64,000 bases of DNA from Meconema thalassinum (taxonomy: Eukaryota; Arthropoda; Insecta; Orthoptera; Tettigoniidae). The DNA lies in assembly GCA_946902985.2 (NCBI GenBank), contig OX336388.2, positions 1,216,602,609-1,216,666,608 on the forward strand. Reading direction: 5' to 3'. Position numbers and translations under genes: made by a program. The notes beneath the pieces are model-generated. The model had not been told where the DNA came from. It ran no database searches and saw nothing but the letters and a program-made list of their open reading frames with translations. Shown piece by piece: positions 42,185 to 53,625 of the stretch. Position 1 is the first letter of the stretch. Each line of letters begins with the position of its first letter.

Positions 42185-42570
42185 TTTCAGCCTTGCACAA
42201 CAGTAGTAAATTCCATCCATGTAAACTTATGAACAGTGTGACCATCTGTGGGCTACAAAATACCGGTAAGGCTTTCTATGAAAGTGTGTTCTTATGTTAA
42301 TCACACCTACTTTTAGAGATTATATCATGTTTGACCACCATCAACATCACAAGTCGTTTTACTTATTGCTAAGCGTCGTAACCCCATGAACTAACCAGCA
42401 CCATCCCAGACAATTGCCAGCTTTTCTTAAAGCCTGCTGAATAGGTAGGCCTAAACCAGTGATCTTCGCAACTTGGTCTATTCACCTGCTCATGCTCTTC
42501 CCCTTGGTCTCATGTCTTCAATCTTCCTTTCCATGATTCAATTTTAGCCTATTTTCATTTTATGAAAAAA
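42185..42570. other. No recognised gene
   Basis: A short stretch between the LINE end and the tandem-repeat region. Frames are short. Short strings such as TAGGTAGGCCTA suggest repeat debris. Confidence 0.4.
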
Positions 42571-42574
42571 AAAA

Positions 42575-43643
42575 TAGGCTTATGAGATCACCTTTTGTCC
42601 GTGTGTCTGTGTGTGATTCGTGTGTGTCCCCCTAATAACTTCTAAAAAGCTGGAGCGATTTCAATGAAACTCGGTAAGATCATAGCACCATTCTGGCCGA
42701 CCCCGACCGTGCCCTTCAAATTTTATTGTGTCTCTCCAATCTAGCACGGCAGCTGTGCGAAATATTTCACCAGCATTCAGTATCTCCGAAACTATTACAG
42801 ATATCACCCTGAAATTGTGTACGGTGATAAAGAGCACTACTAGAAGTTCACCTATGAGACTTTCAAAAACCTGGTAACTACAAAACCAACATGGCGGCCA
42901 AGCGAAATTGAGACTTTTAATAGACTTTTCTCGTGATTTAACCATCCAAACGTAATGAAATTTGGTACAGCAAATGTTTATACACATTGTAATGCACTGG
43001 CATCTAATTTAGTTCAATTGTTTACATAACCTCAAAATGGCGGTTGTGCGTATTATTTCATTGGCATTCTATATCTCCGAAACTATTACAGATATCACAA
43101 TGAAATTTTGTACGGTGATAAAGGGCACTGCTACAAGTTTATCTATGTAACTTTCAAAAACCTGTAAAGTGCAAAACGAACATGGCAGCCAAGCGAAGAT
43201 GAAACATTTTAATAGTCATTTCTCGTGATTTAACCATCTGAGCACAGTGAAATGTGGTACAGTAAATGATTGCATATTGTAATGGACTGGCATCTACTTT
43301 AGTTCAATTGTTTACATAACCTCAAGATGGAGGCTGTGCGAAATTTCAAAATTAAGTATTTATTTCTTGTGTCGTAATCATGCGATGGAAGTGAAAGTTT
43401 GAATAATGAAGCTACGCAATACTTTTCCTTTAATGGTACATAACTCTATGGCCTATACATATAACCATCCAAAATGGCGAGCATCCGAAATATTTTGACG
43501 GTTCTCAATATCTACGAATCTTTTACAGCAATCAAACTGATTTTTTAATGTTCATAGAGACTATGAACATTAAGTTCATCTATAGGACTTTCAGTACCCT
43601 GGTGAGCACAAATCCAGCATGGCGGCGAAGCGAGTTATAAATA
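42575..43643. repeat. Tandem ~290-bp repeats with ATGGCGGC motifs (left part)
   Basis: The pattern GCTGTGCG..., ATATCTCCGAAACTATTACAG..., TTTCAAAAACCTGG..., ATGGCGGCCAAGCGA, TCTCGTGATTTAACCATC recurs with starts near 42745, 43034 and 43326, a period of about 290 bp. Each unit has one or two ATGGCGGC-like strings resembling YY1/Pleiohomeotic sites. The array continues at 45503 after the Mutator insertion. Confidence 0.75.
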
Positions 43644-45502
43644 TTTAAGGGAACCAAGTACCCTTAAATGGGATGAATTTTTATTTTTTTATTTTTTTTC
43701 ACTTTCATGCTGAGGGATGTCTAATAAATGTAATTCTAGAGTTTCATATCCTAAATCCATCTGGAAATGTCTCATTTTTAACAATTAGTGCATGCTTGTA
43801 ACCTTGGTGACGCCCCTTTTCATATGAAGTTCACTTTATCAACTTCTATTCCGTTACTTTTTGTGTCAGATTGATGTGCGTACCCTCGTTTTAAAGAGGA
43901 ATTAACGTAGCTGAAGTTGGTCCTACTGTCTTTATGTCACCTTTTGTTTTTACACAGGGAGTTGGTATATTTTGATCCATAACACAGGGAGTTATTTGTT
44001 TTGATACAAACCATATTATCTTGTTTGCCGGAGAAAAATGGGTAATGTTAAGAAATTTGGCCGAAGAAAAACTCATGGAAATCAGTATAAGAACAAGAAT
44101 ACATCTTTAAGGAGCAATAAATGTAGTGGTGCAGGTAGTGGAAGTGTAAGAAACAGTGAAGGAAATAATATTCAAAGTGAGGTTAGGCCTACAAGCAACA
44201 GTGGGTCCACTCTGACTGTACAGATAGTCCAACAAGTGCATCAAGGAGGAAAATTTCTTCTTCAAGATCTATGTTTAATAAATTTGGCAACAGTAATACA
44301 GATGTAAATAAAGTGACCACAGGTTTTCAGTTTGTAGATATTGAACTGCTGTCTGAAGCTTTGAGACAATTTGTAGAGTGTAAGTATTGTAATCATGTGG
44401 ATTGCATATCTGTGCATGAAAACACTGACAATCGAATGGGCCTTGCTAGTGTCATATGTATAAAATGTGATTATTGGGAAAGAGAGTATCAATAAGAGAA
44501 AATGTGCATGACTTGGAAAAGATGAGAAAAGCAGTGTGGTGCACATATTTTCATAAGCTCTCGACAGACAATCAACCTCAACATGGACTCTGCCCAACAG
44601 ATTCATGGTGTAAGTATAATTCTTCTGAAAGGGCAAACTACAAGCACCAAGGCCTTCCTGAGCCTATTTTACATGCCATAAAACCCATATATCGGGATTT
44701 GGCTCACCCAGACCTGCTAAGAAAATGCTTACATGGCAAAATCCAGAACCCGAATGAGTCGTTTAACAACATTATATGGACTATAATACCCAAGAATGTG
44801 TTTGTTGGGTATGATACCCTTAAAATTGGGGTGCTGGAAAGTGTTCTGTGCTTCAACATGGGAAACATTGGAAAAGCACAAGTGCTTGCCCACCTAGGGA
44901 TTGAACCAGGCCTTAACACCATACATCAGCTTCAGAAAATGGATGACGTGCGTGTGAAAAATGCTGATCGACAGGCACAACAGATGACCAAATTAGCAAG
45001 AAAGAAAAGGAGAGGAGCCAAACGGAGAAAGGAAGACATGGATGATCCAGAGTATGGAGTTGGAAAGTTCTAAACCACAAAAAGTGCATGTTCTTTTCTA
45101 ACTTAACTTTGAAGTTAAATATCTGGAAACATTATTTTTTTTTGGTGTGGGGTGCTCATCTTGGAAACTACGAAAGATACAAGGGTAAAACTAATACCAC
45201 TTTTGAAACTAACACTGATCTCCATGTTAAACACAAATTCATTATAAAATAATTCATACTTTGCTCATAAAAAAATCATGTGCAAGAAAAAAATTAGTTT
45301 TTTTTACTTACATGAAAAAAGTAAAATATAAAATGAAATGGATGAACTAATTTTGTTTAAAATGCATTTAACACAGAGATAAAGGCGACTGTTACAACAA
45401 TATCAAATTTCACTGCTCTATCTGCAATACTTTGGAAGATGAGCACCCCCAAGTTTTACTAAATTAACATTGTTCGTATAGGGAGTACTTGGTCCCCTTA
45501 AA
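43644..45502 (+). mobile_element. Mutator-like element, internally deleted
   Basis: Bounded by inverted ends TTTAAGGGAACCAAGTAC (left) and, on the right complement, TTTAAGGGGACCAAGTAC, 17 of 18 identical. It splits the ~290-bp tandem repeats, which resume on the right side. An 8-11-bp target duplication expected for Mutator is not visible. The encoded transposase lacks its middle part. Confidence 0.75.
44038..45073 (+). pseudogene. Mutator-like transposase remnant, catalytic region missing
   Basis: Start MGNVKKFGRRKTHGNQYKNK and a Ser/Thr-rich linker are followed by a frameshift near 44215. The next frame has FQFVDIELLSEALRQFVECK and a zinc module, CKYC...CIKC. After about 44500 a third frame gives MRKAVWCTYFHKLSTDNQPQ, HGLCPTDSWCKYN, GLPEPILHAIKPIYRDLAHP, DLLRKCLHGKIQNPNESFNN, FVGYDTLKIGVLESVLCFN and a basic tail, KLARKKRRGAKRRKED. 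This is the insect 'Mutator-like transposase domain' family. Between CDYW and MRKAVW several hundred residues, including the DDE core, are missing, so the copy is a deletion derivative. Confidence 0.85.
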
Positions 45503-45842
45503 AGGGCGGTTCTCGCGATTTAACCATCCGAGTGCAGTGAAACTTTGCACGTTAAATGCTTATACAAATGTTAATCCACTGGCATCTAATTTATTTCAAT
45601 TATTTTCATAACCACAAGATGGTAGCTGTGCGAAATTTTAAAATCTCGTTTTTACTTCTTGTGTCCTAATCATGCGATTGAAGTTTGAATGCCACATGTA
45701 CACAATAATCTTCATGTAATAGTACATAAATAAAAATCCAACCTGACGACCATCTGAAATATTTAGACGGTTCTCAATATCTACGAATCTATCACAACAA
45801 TCAAACTGAAATTTTTTATGTTCATAGAGGCAATTGACATGA
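45503..45842. repeat. Tandem ~290-bp repeats (right part)
   Basis: Continues the array of 42575-43643 after the Mutator element: CTCGCGATTTAACCATCCGA, GCATCTAATTTATTTCAATT, AAGATGGTAGCTGTGCGAAA and GACGGTTCTCAATATCTACG match units on the left. This shows that the two halves were once contiguous. Confidence 0.75.
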
Positions 45843-45874
45843 GTAGGATATATGAAAATAGGCTGTATAGTTCT

Positions 45875-46100
45875 TCATGGAACTACTTGTTCAAAGTTAG
45901 CTCCATCTCTTCTCACAATATGTCCAAAGAACTGCAGAATTTTTTGGTTGACAATAGAAGAAAGGCCCCTAGAGATGTTAATGCTGCGCCAGCACCAAAG
46001 CTTGAATGCATTAATACGCTGCTTGTCTGCCCATGAAGGTCCATACTTCACAACCATACCAGAAAATGGAAAACGCAGGTGTTTTAACATGGCAGGCGCT
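45875..46100 (-). pseudogene. C-terminal fragment of an RTE-type LINE
   Basis: On the minus strand the frame gives YGPSWADKQRINAFKLWCWR and then ILQFFGHIVRRDGANFE. The order '...WADKQRI-AFKLWCWR' then 'FGHIVRRDG' is the C-terminal segment of RTE-type RT proteins (compare AEKRRIEAFEMWCYRR in the 38.6-41.2 kb copy). It is only about 75 codons long and has no catalytic domain. Confidence 0.7.
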
Positions 46101-46194
46101 TTCAGACTAGGCTGAATACTGAAGAGCAAAAGTCTTGAATGAAAATGTATGTGTTTATTTCCTCCAGGCAAATGTTACTTCCTTAGTTTAGGGG

Positions 46195-46310
46195 CTGCGA
46201 CAACGCGGTCATGTAGCCCCGTGTACTTTGGGTGTGTGTAGAATTTGTCAGATAACCGGTGTCAATTGTGATGGCTGTATTAGTGTGTGTTGTCTGTGAT
46301 TCAGGTAGAA
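46195..46310 (-). mobile_element. SINE family D, 3' tail fragment
   Basis: ATGTAGCCCCGTGTACTTTG, GTGTGTGTAGAATTTGTCAG and GTGTGTTGTCTGTGATTCAG match the tail of the copies at 27160 and 47820. Confidence 0.6.
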
Positions 46311-46429
46311 GGACAGCAGACGATTAATTATTTCAAGTAGTTCCTACTTTTGCTACCAAACCAACTTACAAATTTTAGCTTCCAGAAGTGTAGTTAGTGG
46401 AAGGTTCTTTATCATGCCATAATTCTATG

Positions 46430-46585
46430 ACATGGGACCGCCGGTTTTACTTCCCCTCCGAAGGAAGGCATACTGAGGGATTTTTAACGCTCTTAAATAA
46501 TCTGACGACTTTGGCCGGGTTTGAACCTGCGATCTTGGGCATAAAATCTCAGCATGCTACCAACTACGCTACCGAAGCCGCTACT
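46430..46585 (-). mobile_element. tRNA-derived SINE (family F)
   Basis: On the minus strand the head reads GGTAGCGTAGTTGGTAGCAT (A box), then CGCAGGTTCAAACCCGGCC (B box), followed by a short body. Head spacing is that of a tRNA, but no full cloverleaf is present, so this is a SINE and not a tRNA gene. Confidence 0.65.
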
Positions 46586-46589
46586 TCCT

Positions 46590-47015
46590 ATAAGTAAGAG
46601 TTACATACCGGTAGTCTTTACCTCATCTGTTGGAAATGTCATGGAAACGTAGTACCGTACAAACATGGATAGCCCATTACATTGTTCTGCCTCCCGACTC
46701 TTTCCATTTGCCTGTCCATACACCAAGAAGATGTACACAATGACAGTGTTTATAGACTATCATGGCCATCACTGTATTTGGAATTTTCACAATCAAGCAC
46801 TCAGGAGCATCTGCATTCCAAACTACATAACATCAACATGAAAATGTCCATCACAATAAAGGGTGAAACATTGCTTTACAAATTAAAATATAAACAGCCA
46901 GAATGCACAGAAGAAAATATCAATAACCATGTCCATATGTCAGCTGCTGAAGTGTACACTTGGCATGCAAACACAGACTGCAGTCTACACAAATGGGCAA
47001 ACCATGTCTGATATA
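46590..47015. other. No recognised gene
   Basis: Short frames only. Confidence 0.45.
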
Positions 47016-47016
47016 A

Positions 47017-47715
47017 CTAGCAACCAGCCCCCGGCTTCGCCCGGTATCTTTAACGGTTTACCCAGCATAAGCTTAAAAGGCGCACGGACACCTGGTCCCA
47101 GACGCAATACAGAAAAGCCAAGGTGAACAGTGAAAATCCAAACACATATTCTCTTCTCTGAAGTCTTAAGTCGACATGACTTGACAGTTTGAAGCTGATT
47201 CTGGGATTACTTGCATCCATTTCTGGTCTGTATTGATAAATATGTAAATTTGTATATTTGTTCGATGCCGGCCGAAACTGGGCTGATAGATTCTCTTGCT
47301 AGCTCGTAAACTCGCTCCGAAGCTACTAATTTCAATTTCCACTGAATGGAGATTGTTGGAAAAAATGAACACGTAAAAACACTTATAACTTAGTAGGTGA
47401 TGTATTAAAGATAAGAGATATGCCGTCGCAGACTGTTTTGTAGGACTTTTCATGCTGAACAATTCTTACACTCATAGTATATAGATATTTTTAACAGTTT
47501 ACCCAGCGTAAGCTTAAAAGGCGGACGGCAGGTTTTTCTTCGACTCGATTCACTAAAATCATTACTGCTCGGCTTCCTTTGGTCATAAATGAATGTTTTG
47601 CTACAGAAACCTTCGTCGAGAAATCCTTTACAGAATGGTGAAAACCGCATCAAAATCCATCCAGTGGTTCTCAAGATTACCCGTTACATCCAAGAATCGG
47701 GAACTTGCTTTTACA
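47017..47715 (-). mobile_element. Non-autonomous Helitron
   Basis: On the minus strand the 3' end is CCGGGCGAAGCCGGGGGCTG-like sequence and then CTAG at 47017-47020, followed by T: a hairpin plus CTAG/T is the Helitron 3' terminus. The body matches 56300-56850 in the opposite orientation (for example GTGTAAGAATTGTTCAGCAT) but lacks the helicase part. A block containing TTACCCAGCATAAGCTTAAA occurs twice (about 47070 and 47495). The right end is approximate. Confidence 0.7.
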
Positions 47716-47819
47716 CTGTATGTAGAGATGCCATCTGCAGGTACAAGTATGACTTCCAACTGGAAGGATCCAGTGTTTGCTTGTGTGGCTGGGGTGCCAT
47801 CAGTAATTCGTTATTTACT

Positions 47820-48215
47820 TATTTTAAGGGCTTCACAACATCGTGGTTATATAGCCCCATGTACTTGGGTGTGTGTGCAGGTTTGTCTGATAATCTGTGT
47901 TATTGTGATGGGTGTATTAGTATGTGTCTCTTACATTTCAGGTCAGGATCGGGAAGGAGGTGGCCATGGCCTTAAGATAGGAACCATCCCAGCATTTGAC
48001 TGGAGGAGAAGTGGGAAACCATGGAAAACCACTTCCCAGATGGCTGGGGTGGGAATCAAAGCCACCTCTTCTCAGATTTGCCTAACGAGCCTGAGTGTAC
48101 CTCATTCCAGCCCTCTGACCAGAATTAAATTTTTTGGCAGAGCCAGGAATCAAACTCTGACCTCTGGGACGAGAGCCAAGGTTGCTAGGTGCACACCACA
48201 AGGTGGTCACCATCA
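47820..48215 (-). mobile_element. SINE family D
   Basis: A full-length-looking copy. Its minus-strand head is CCACCTTGTGGTGTGCACCT, a degenerate B box follows (AGAGTTTGATTCCTGGCTCT), and then the same body as 27160-27505. The end carries ACCCAAGTACATGGGGCTAT. Confidence 0.8.
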
Positions 48216-49270
48216 GTAAGTAAACAATCCATTTTATTTTGAATACAGTACATATTTTTGCAGCATGTGAATGTATACTGCAGGTAAGTATCAGTATGTT
48301 AGTTATTGTTTAAAGGGGTAGAACAGCAAGGTCATCTGCCCCTAAAAGGATCAGTATTATAGCCTACACAAAGTTTTGTAAGGTGTTGTAGCCCACATTC
48401 CTAGGTCTCTCATACATATTCGGCGATCAATCAGCCAACAGATATATTGCTGGACCAAAGTTCCCTATCTAAAACTGATCATATGAAGTCAACAGAATGA
48501 TGATGATTATTGTTGTTTTATTTATGGGGTGAAATTTAGATTAGTTATAATTGGGCCGCACCCCCTCTTGTTAGTTGCGGAGCTGATCTCATTAAACAAA
48601 GACCTCTGTGAGTCGCGCAGCGTCATTGGCACGCAGAGTAGTGCTAGATTTTCTGTTCCTGGAAAGGGCTGGACATAAGCAAGCCACTAAACAATTCAAG
48701 AGACAGTAATATCACCCAATCAGATTGGGGTAGCCAACTAGCTAAGACAGGTCCCATTAGCTGGCATTGAAGGACCAACTAGTCAGATATCAGGGATGGA
48801 GTCAAATTCCAGCCCTGACTAACAGCTATGAACAGCCAGTGACAAGTTACATAGTCTATTATGGTTCTAAAAATTGTGTGCAGTGGAGAGAAGAGTTAAG
48901 TCAGTATGCTTGTATGAGTGAATGTTGTGCCACCAAGAGTTATGCGGGGGTATGAGCAGGGCAGTGATGAAGGTTATAAGTTATAGTTGTTTTAAGGGGC
49001 GGAACTAAGAGGTCATCTGCCCCAGTGATGAAGGTATTGGGGTCGACACGGTGAGAGAACAGATACGGGAACTAGGATGGAAACTTCACGGCGGGGCACA
49101 ACCACCACCAAGCAAAAGAGAACTGTGAATTTGGCAGCCTGCTGCATAAGAATTGTACAGTGTGTGACTTGTGTACATAATTGTGTATGGTACAGTAGCC
49201 GTAATAAATTTAGTGTTTCGTAACGCACACTATCAGCTGTGTTGTGATTTAGTAGAGTGAACCCTGATTC
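48216..49270. other. Unassigned; two copies of short repeat E
   Basis: Repeat E lies at about 48305-48350 and 48980-49025 (TTTAAGGGG...TCATCTGCCCC). No gene recognised otherwise. Confidence 0.5.
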
Positions 49271-49326
49271 CCATCACATTAATCATCATCATCATCTTCC
49301 TTCCAAGTATTGGGCCAAATGTCCCG

Positions 49327-51174
49327 TTACGGTCTTGCAATTTCCCCCCATCTCTTCATCGGACGTCCTATCGATCTATTTCCCCGTGGCTGGAATGGAA
49401 ATCTTCCAGGTTCCATCCTTTGGACATGATGCTTCCAGTTCTCTTGGCAGTCACAAATGTATGCAGTTATTGGTTTCACTTTTAGTTCCTTCAGCACATC
49501 CTCGTTTCTCTTATGATCCCATTTAGTATAGCCTGCTGTTCGGCGCATAAAGGTCATTTCGCATGCTGTGAGTCTGGAGATGTCCTGACATCTTATTGTC
49601 CATGCCTCGCTGCCATAGCATAGGGTTGGTCTGGCTAATGTGTTATACAAACGCAAGCGTGTATGCCTTTGGACAAGAGATGGCTTCATGACATGATTAA
49701 TGATTCCTGTTGTTCTGGTATAATTAGTTATTTTTGCAGTTACGTCTCGTTCTTCTTGAAAAGATAAATGATATCCTAAATACTTGAATTCGTTAACTCT
49801 TTCTAAAATTTTACCATCCAGACAAATTTTACTGGGGATAGGGTCCTTACCCTTAAAGGCCATTACTTTAGTCTTTTCAGTAGAAATGCACATGCTGAAT
49901 TTTGATGCCACTTTCTGGAGGTTGAAAACTGACCACTGCAGATCATCTTCAGATGCTGCTACCAATGCAACATCATCAGCAAATAGTATAGCATCTAAAT
50001 TTTTTAGATGCCTGCTGATAGGTATTGAACCATGTCTTTCACACCTCCATTCCTTTATTATAGCATTCATGTAGATTATGAATAGCAATGGAGAGAGTCC
50101 ACAGCCTTGTCTTACACCTCTGCTGATTGGCTTCCACTCGGATTTATGATTACTTAACCTTACTGAAATAAGAGTACCACTATACATGTTGGAAATGTTA
50201 TCGATTAACTGTTGGGGGACACCATCTCTGGCCAATATGTCAATAAGTCTGTTTCTGTCAACAAAATCAAAGGCTTTCTTAAAATCAACAAATGATATGT
50301 GTGTTTCCAAATTGAACTCCCTGCGTTTTTCGATCAAAATTTTTAAGGTGAAGTAGGCATCTGCACATGTGCGACCTTTTCTAAACCCATGTTGTTCATT
50401 CCCTATTAACTCAGAGTAATGTTTCAGTAATTTTTCTTTAACAATGTTTGCAAAAATTTTGTATCCAGAGTTAAGTATACTTATTCCTCTATAATTTTCC
50501 AAAACTTTCATATTTCCCTTCTTATGAAGAGGAACTACTATTGCCTTTTGCCAATCTTCTGGAGGCCTGTTACCCATCCAGATTAAATTCAATAATCTGA
50601 GAAATCTTTTCTTGAAGGCATCACCTGAATATTTCAACATTTCTGCATTTATCGAATCTTCTCCAGGGGTTTTCCCATTTCGAAGTTTCCTCAAGACCTG
50701 TTCTAATTCTTCGAGTGTAATATTTTCCGATGACTTGCTGTTAGATGCTTGTAAAACAAGTTGTTCAATATTTGGACTCGACCAAAGGCTCTGAAAATAC
50801 TCCAGCCATTCTTTGTGAGATATTGCATTAATTTTTACATCTTCTTTTACTTCCCTATTTAGTTTTTTCAAAATTTTATAGGTTTGTGGTTGTGGTCTTG
50901 TTATGTCAGTCTCCAGGTACGAGACAAAGTTTTCCCAACTTTCCCTTTGTTTCTTTCGAACTTCTCTTTTTGCTATTGCTCTCTTATGATGGTATTCAAT
51001 TTTATCTTCTAATTTACCAGTTGACAGAAACTTTTTATATGAATTTGTTTTTTCGGAGATTACTTTTTTAATTTCTTCGTCCCAAATTCTTAAGCCCTTT
51101 TTCTTTTGCCATCTTCTTTTTTCTCCCAAACTTTCAAATGCTGACTGTTTTAGAGCTGAACTAAATTGGACCAC
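49327..51174 (-). pseudogene. RTE-type reverse transcriptase part of the LINE ORF
   Basis: A 615-codon open frame. After a basic linker (ESLGEKRRWQKKKGLRIWDE) come RT motifs NGKTPGEDSINAEMLKYSG, WQKAIVVPLHKKGN, NYRGISILNSGYKIFANIV, HGFRKGRTCADAYFTL, SFVDFKKAFDFVDRNRL, GVRQGCGLSPLLF and the catalytic LFADDVALVA. A thumb/connection follows with YLGYHLSFQ, LYNTLARPTLCYGSEAWTIR and MTFMRRTAGYTKWDHKRNED. No RNase H is present, as expected for RTE. The frame is -1 (or +2) relative to the endonuclease frame and overlaps it by 25 bp near 51160. A single-base loss there would explain the split. The RT itself is undamaged. Confidence 0.92.
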
Positions 51175-52398
51175 TCGTCTTCCACATCGTCAGAAAGTGG
51201 AATCATCTGAATGTGATTATCAAGCCTGTTTTGGTATAGCCATTTTATACTGGGATCATTTAAAAGGTTAACCTTATATAAAGTTTCGTTTTCCTGTGTT
51301 CTTTGTTTCTTTTTCTTGAACCACCGTGGTTTTAAACGAATAGGAGCAACTAATAAATAGTGGTCTGTTTCCAAATCAGGTCCTCGATAAACTCTTGTAT
51401 CCAAAACTAAATCTGCCAATTTTCCATTACAAATGATATAATCAATAATTGATTTCTGATTTCTTGCGGACCACGTATATTTATGACTGTCCTTGTGTGG
51501 AAATAGTGTGTTCATAATCCGAAACTGATTGAAGATAGTGAAATCTATTAATTTTGTTCCATTATTATTGCGGGTTACCTCTCCATGAATACCAATGTTA
51601 TTCTGAATTTTCTCATTACCAACTCTGCCATTAAAGTCTCCCATTAACAGTACCATATCTTGTCTATTAGTAATATTGATTATCTTCTGTAGATCATTAT
51701 ACAAAATATCACTTTCTTTCGAGTATCCTTCAACCGGTGCATATACCCCTATAACTGTCAAATATCCTCTGGATAGTTTTATTCTTACTTGAATGATCCT
51801 TTCATTCCAAAAAGTATAGCTATCAATATTTGATCGTAATCTCTTGTGTACAATAAACATAACCCCTGCCTGTGCTCTAACATTTCGTTGAACACCACTA
51901 TAAAACTGTAAATAATTTCTTGTCTCCTTGGATCCCTGAAGCTTTTTCTTTGTTTCAGAAATAACTGCAATTGAAATATCTTTTTTAGATAGAATATCGT
52001 CTAATTGATCATCTTTGTGTCCAATACCCTGAACATTCCAGGTAGCACATCTAATAATATCCTTCCTTTTCCAATTCGTGTCCTTTCCTTTGCCAAGTTC
52101 GTCAACTGTAGAATCCGTCCGGTTTTTTCCTTTACAAGACTTGAAAGCAATGAAAACGTCCTTCCAACGGGTTGCTAGCCTGAAGAAAGTAAGTCCATTA
52201 ATGGGGATGCCATCTCTCAGCCCATGGACAGGCTGTAATACAGCATTTCCTCTGTACTTGATGTAACGGTTATCCCGCCGTGACTCGGTCGCCAGAGCCT
52301 CGTCTGTGGAAACGGGCAAGTTCGCCACGTGAAGGAGAGGATGACATTTGGGTAGGAGAGGTTATAGATTGCACATCACTACCCCTTGAACGACCCAT
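51150..52398 (-). pseudogene. RTE-type endonuclease part of the LINE ORF
   Basis: The likely start ATG is at 52398 (MGRSRGSDVQSITSPTQ); that frame stops at about 52270. The endonuclease frame (in the open frame ending at 51150) contains the N-terminal spacer IKYRGNAVLQPVHGLRDGIP and RWKDVFIAFKS. The APE-type domain follows: IRCATWNVQGIG, IAVISETKKKLQGS, VIGVYAPVEGYS, VLLMGDFNGRVGNE, YTWSARNQKSIIDYIICNG and ETDHYLLVAPIRLK. So one frameshift lies near the N-terminus and a second near 51160, where the frame ends just as the RT linker begins in another phase. Endonuclease catalytic residues appear intact. Confidence 0.88.
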
Positions 52399-52420
52399 CA
52401 TTAATAAAACAAAAAATAAT

Positions 52421-53070
52421 ACAAAAATAATAATTATAAACAAAAATATACAGAATACAAAAATCAGAATTTCAAATCCAAAAGAGAACTAGTCAAGTCA
52501 ACAGATTTCTTTTCTATCTGTTGAAAATGTGAATGCAACTGCTTATTCACTAAAGTAATTTTAGTTTAGTCGATTATTCCTAGTCACTGAAATAATTTCA
52601 AAGATTCTTTTTTGTACAAAAGCTTTTGTTGTCTGTACTTATTTATATTCTCTTTGTTTCATCCATCACCCATTATTTTGCTTTCCAAATAGCAATTCTC
52701 TTATTTGCATAAGCTATTCACCTAACAAATCAATGCCAAAGCTAAGCTAAAAAAAAATTATGTCATAGCAGAAGCTTACAGTAGTGTATGGAAGAGGAAG
52801 TATACACTCTTCTCTGTTCACCCATAAGCCAATTGAAGAGAGTGCTGGTCTTTCCACCAGCAGCAGCACCATCGATTGAGATGGCGACAGATGAGACTTG
52901 TTATTAGTGCGTGTTACATTTGTGTCAAGTTATCGGAAATTTTATTGCGCTCCATTGTCACTCTTTGGCAGTTTACATCGAAGTGTTCATGAGTGAGTAA
53001 TGTGAGTTGTGCATGTCTTACTGTCTATACTGCTACATAGCTCTGTGCCTTGAGACTTGTTTCAGCGCAC
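52421..53070. other. No recognised gene
   Basis: The A-rich start (52400-52500) may be LINE flank. GCTGGTCTTTCCACCAGC at about 52844 is a perfect 6-bp-stem hairpin of unknown meaning. Confidence 0.4.
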
Positions 53071-53075
53071 GCAAC

Positions 53076-53127
53076 ATGGCCACGTATTTCGTACCCGGCT
53101 GTAGATCTGGATATCGATCGTCTTTAG
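53076..53127 (+). pseudogene. Possible first exon of a THAP-like (P-element-type) gene
   Basis: From the ATG at 53076 the frame reads MATYFVPGCRSGYRSSL and meets a TTTAG|GTAGGT donor at 53127. 'xFVPGCxSGYxS' is how many insect THAP/P-element transposase-like proteins begin. However, the first zinc-binding Cys expected before FVPGC is Tyr here, and no following exon is recognised. Only 17 codons support this, so it is a weak call: a fragment, or chance. Confidence 0.25.
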
Positions 53128-53289
53128 GTAGGTAAAGAATGTTCAGTGTAACATTTAGCCGGATACATCGTGCAAAATATTTCAAAAGTGACGCAGTATT
53201 AATTATGCCCACCTTTCCTTCATGGAAAACCAACCGATAATGTAGCTGCTTCGCTAACACTTCTTAAAGAATACGGTTCTACACAAAGC

Positions 53290-53625
53290 AGCACATATCT
53301 AACCGCGGAGGCCCGGGTTCGATTCCCAGCTCTGCCAAGAAATTTCATTCTGGTCTGAGGGCTGGAACGGGGTACGTTCAGCCTCCTGAGGCAAAACTGA
53401 GATGAGGCGGGTTCGATTTCCAAGCCAGCCAACCAGAAAGTGGTTTCCTACTTCCACTCAGGCGAATGCCGGGATGGTTCCTAAATTAAGACCACGGGCA
53501 CCTCCTTCCCAATCCTCATCTGAATTACAGCTACACACACTAATACAGCCATCACAATAACACAGCATATCAGACAAACTCTATACACACCTAAGTATAC
53601 GGGGCTACATGACCATGATACTGCA
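53290..53625 (+). mobile_element. SINE family D (plus-strand copy)
   Basis: Starts in the head with GGCCCGGGTTCGATTCCCAG (B box) and CTCTGCCAAGAAATTTCATT. It continues with the second tRNA-like block (GGCGGGTTCGATTTCCAAGC) and a tail ending in ACACCTAAGTATACGGGGCT. It is the mirror orientation of the copies at 27160 and 47820. Confidence 0.82.

Larger units (their letters stand above)
49273..52420 (-). mobile_element. RTE-type LINE, nearly intact
   Basis: Coding parts 52398-51150 and 51174-49327 lie on the minus strand. The 3' end is a (GAT)n tail (ATCATCATCATC at 49282-49296 on the plus strand), the tail type typical of RTE elements. The 5' limit is near 52400-52460. A target-site duplication was not identified. 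Confidence 0.85.

Noticed and set aside
46430..46585. tRNA gene on the minus strand
   Set aside because: The acceptor stem cannot be formed and the copy has a SINE-like body.
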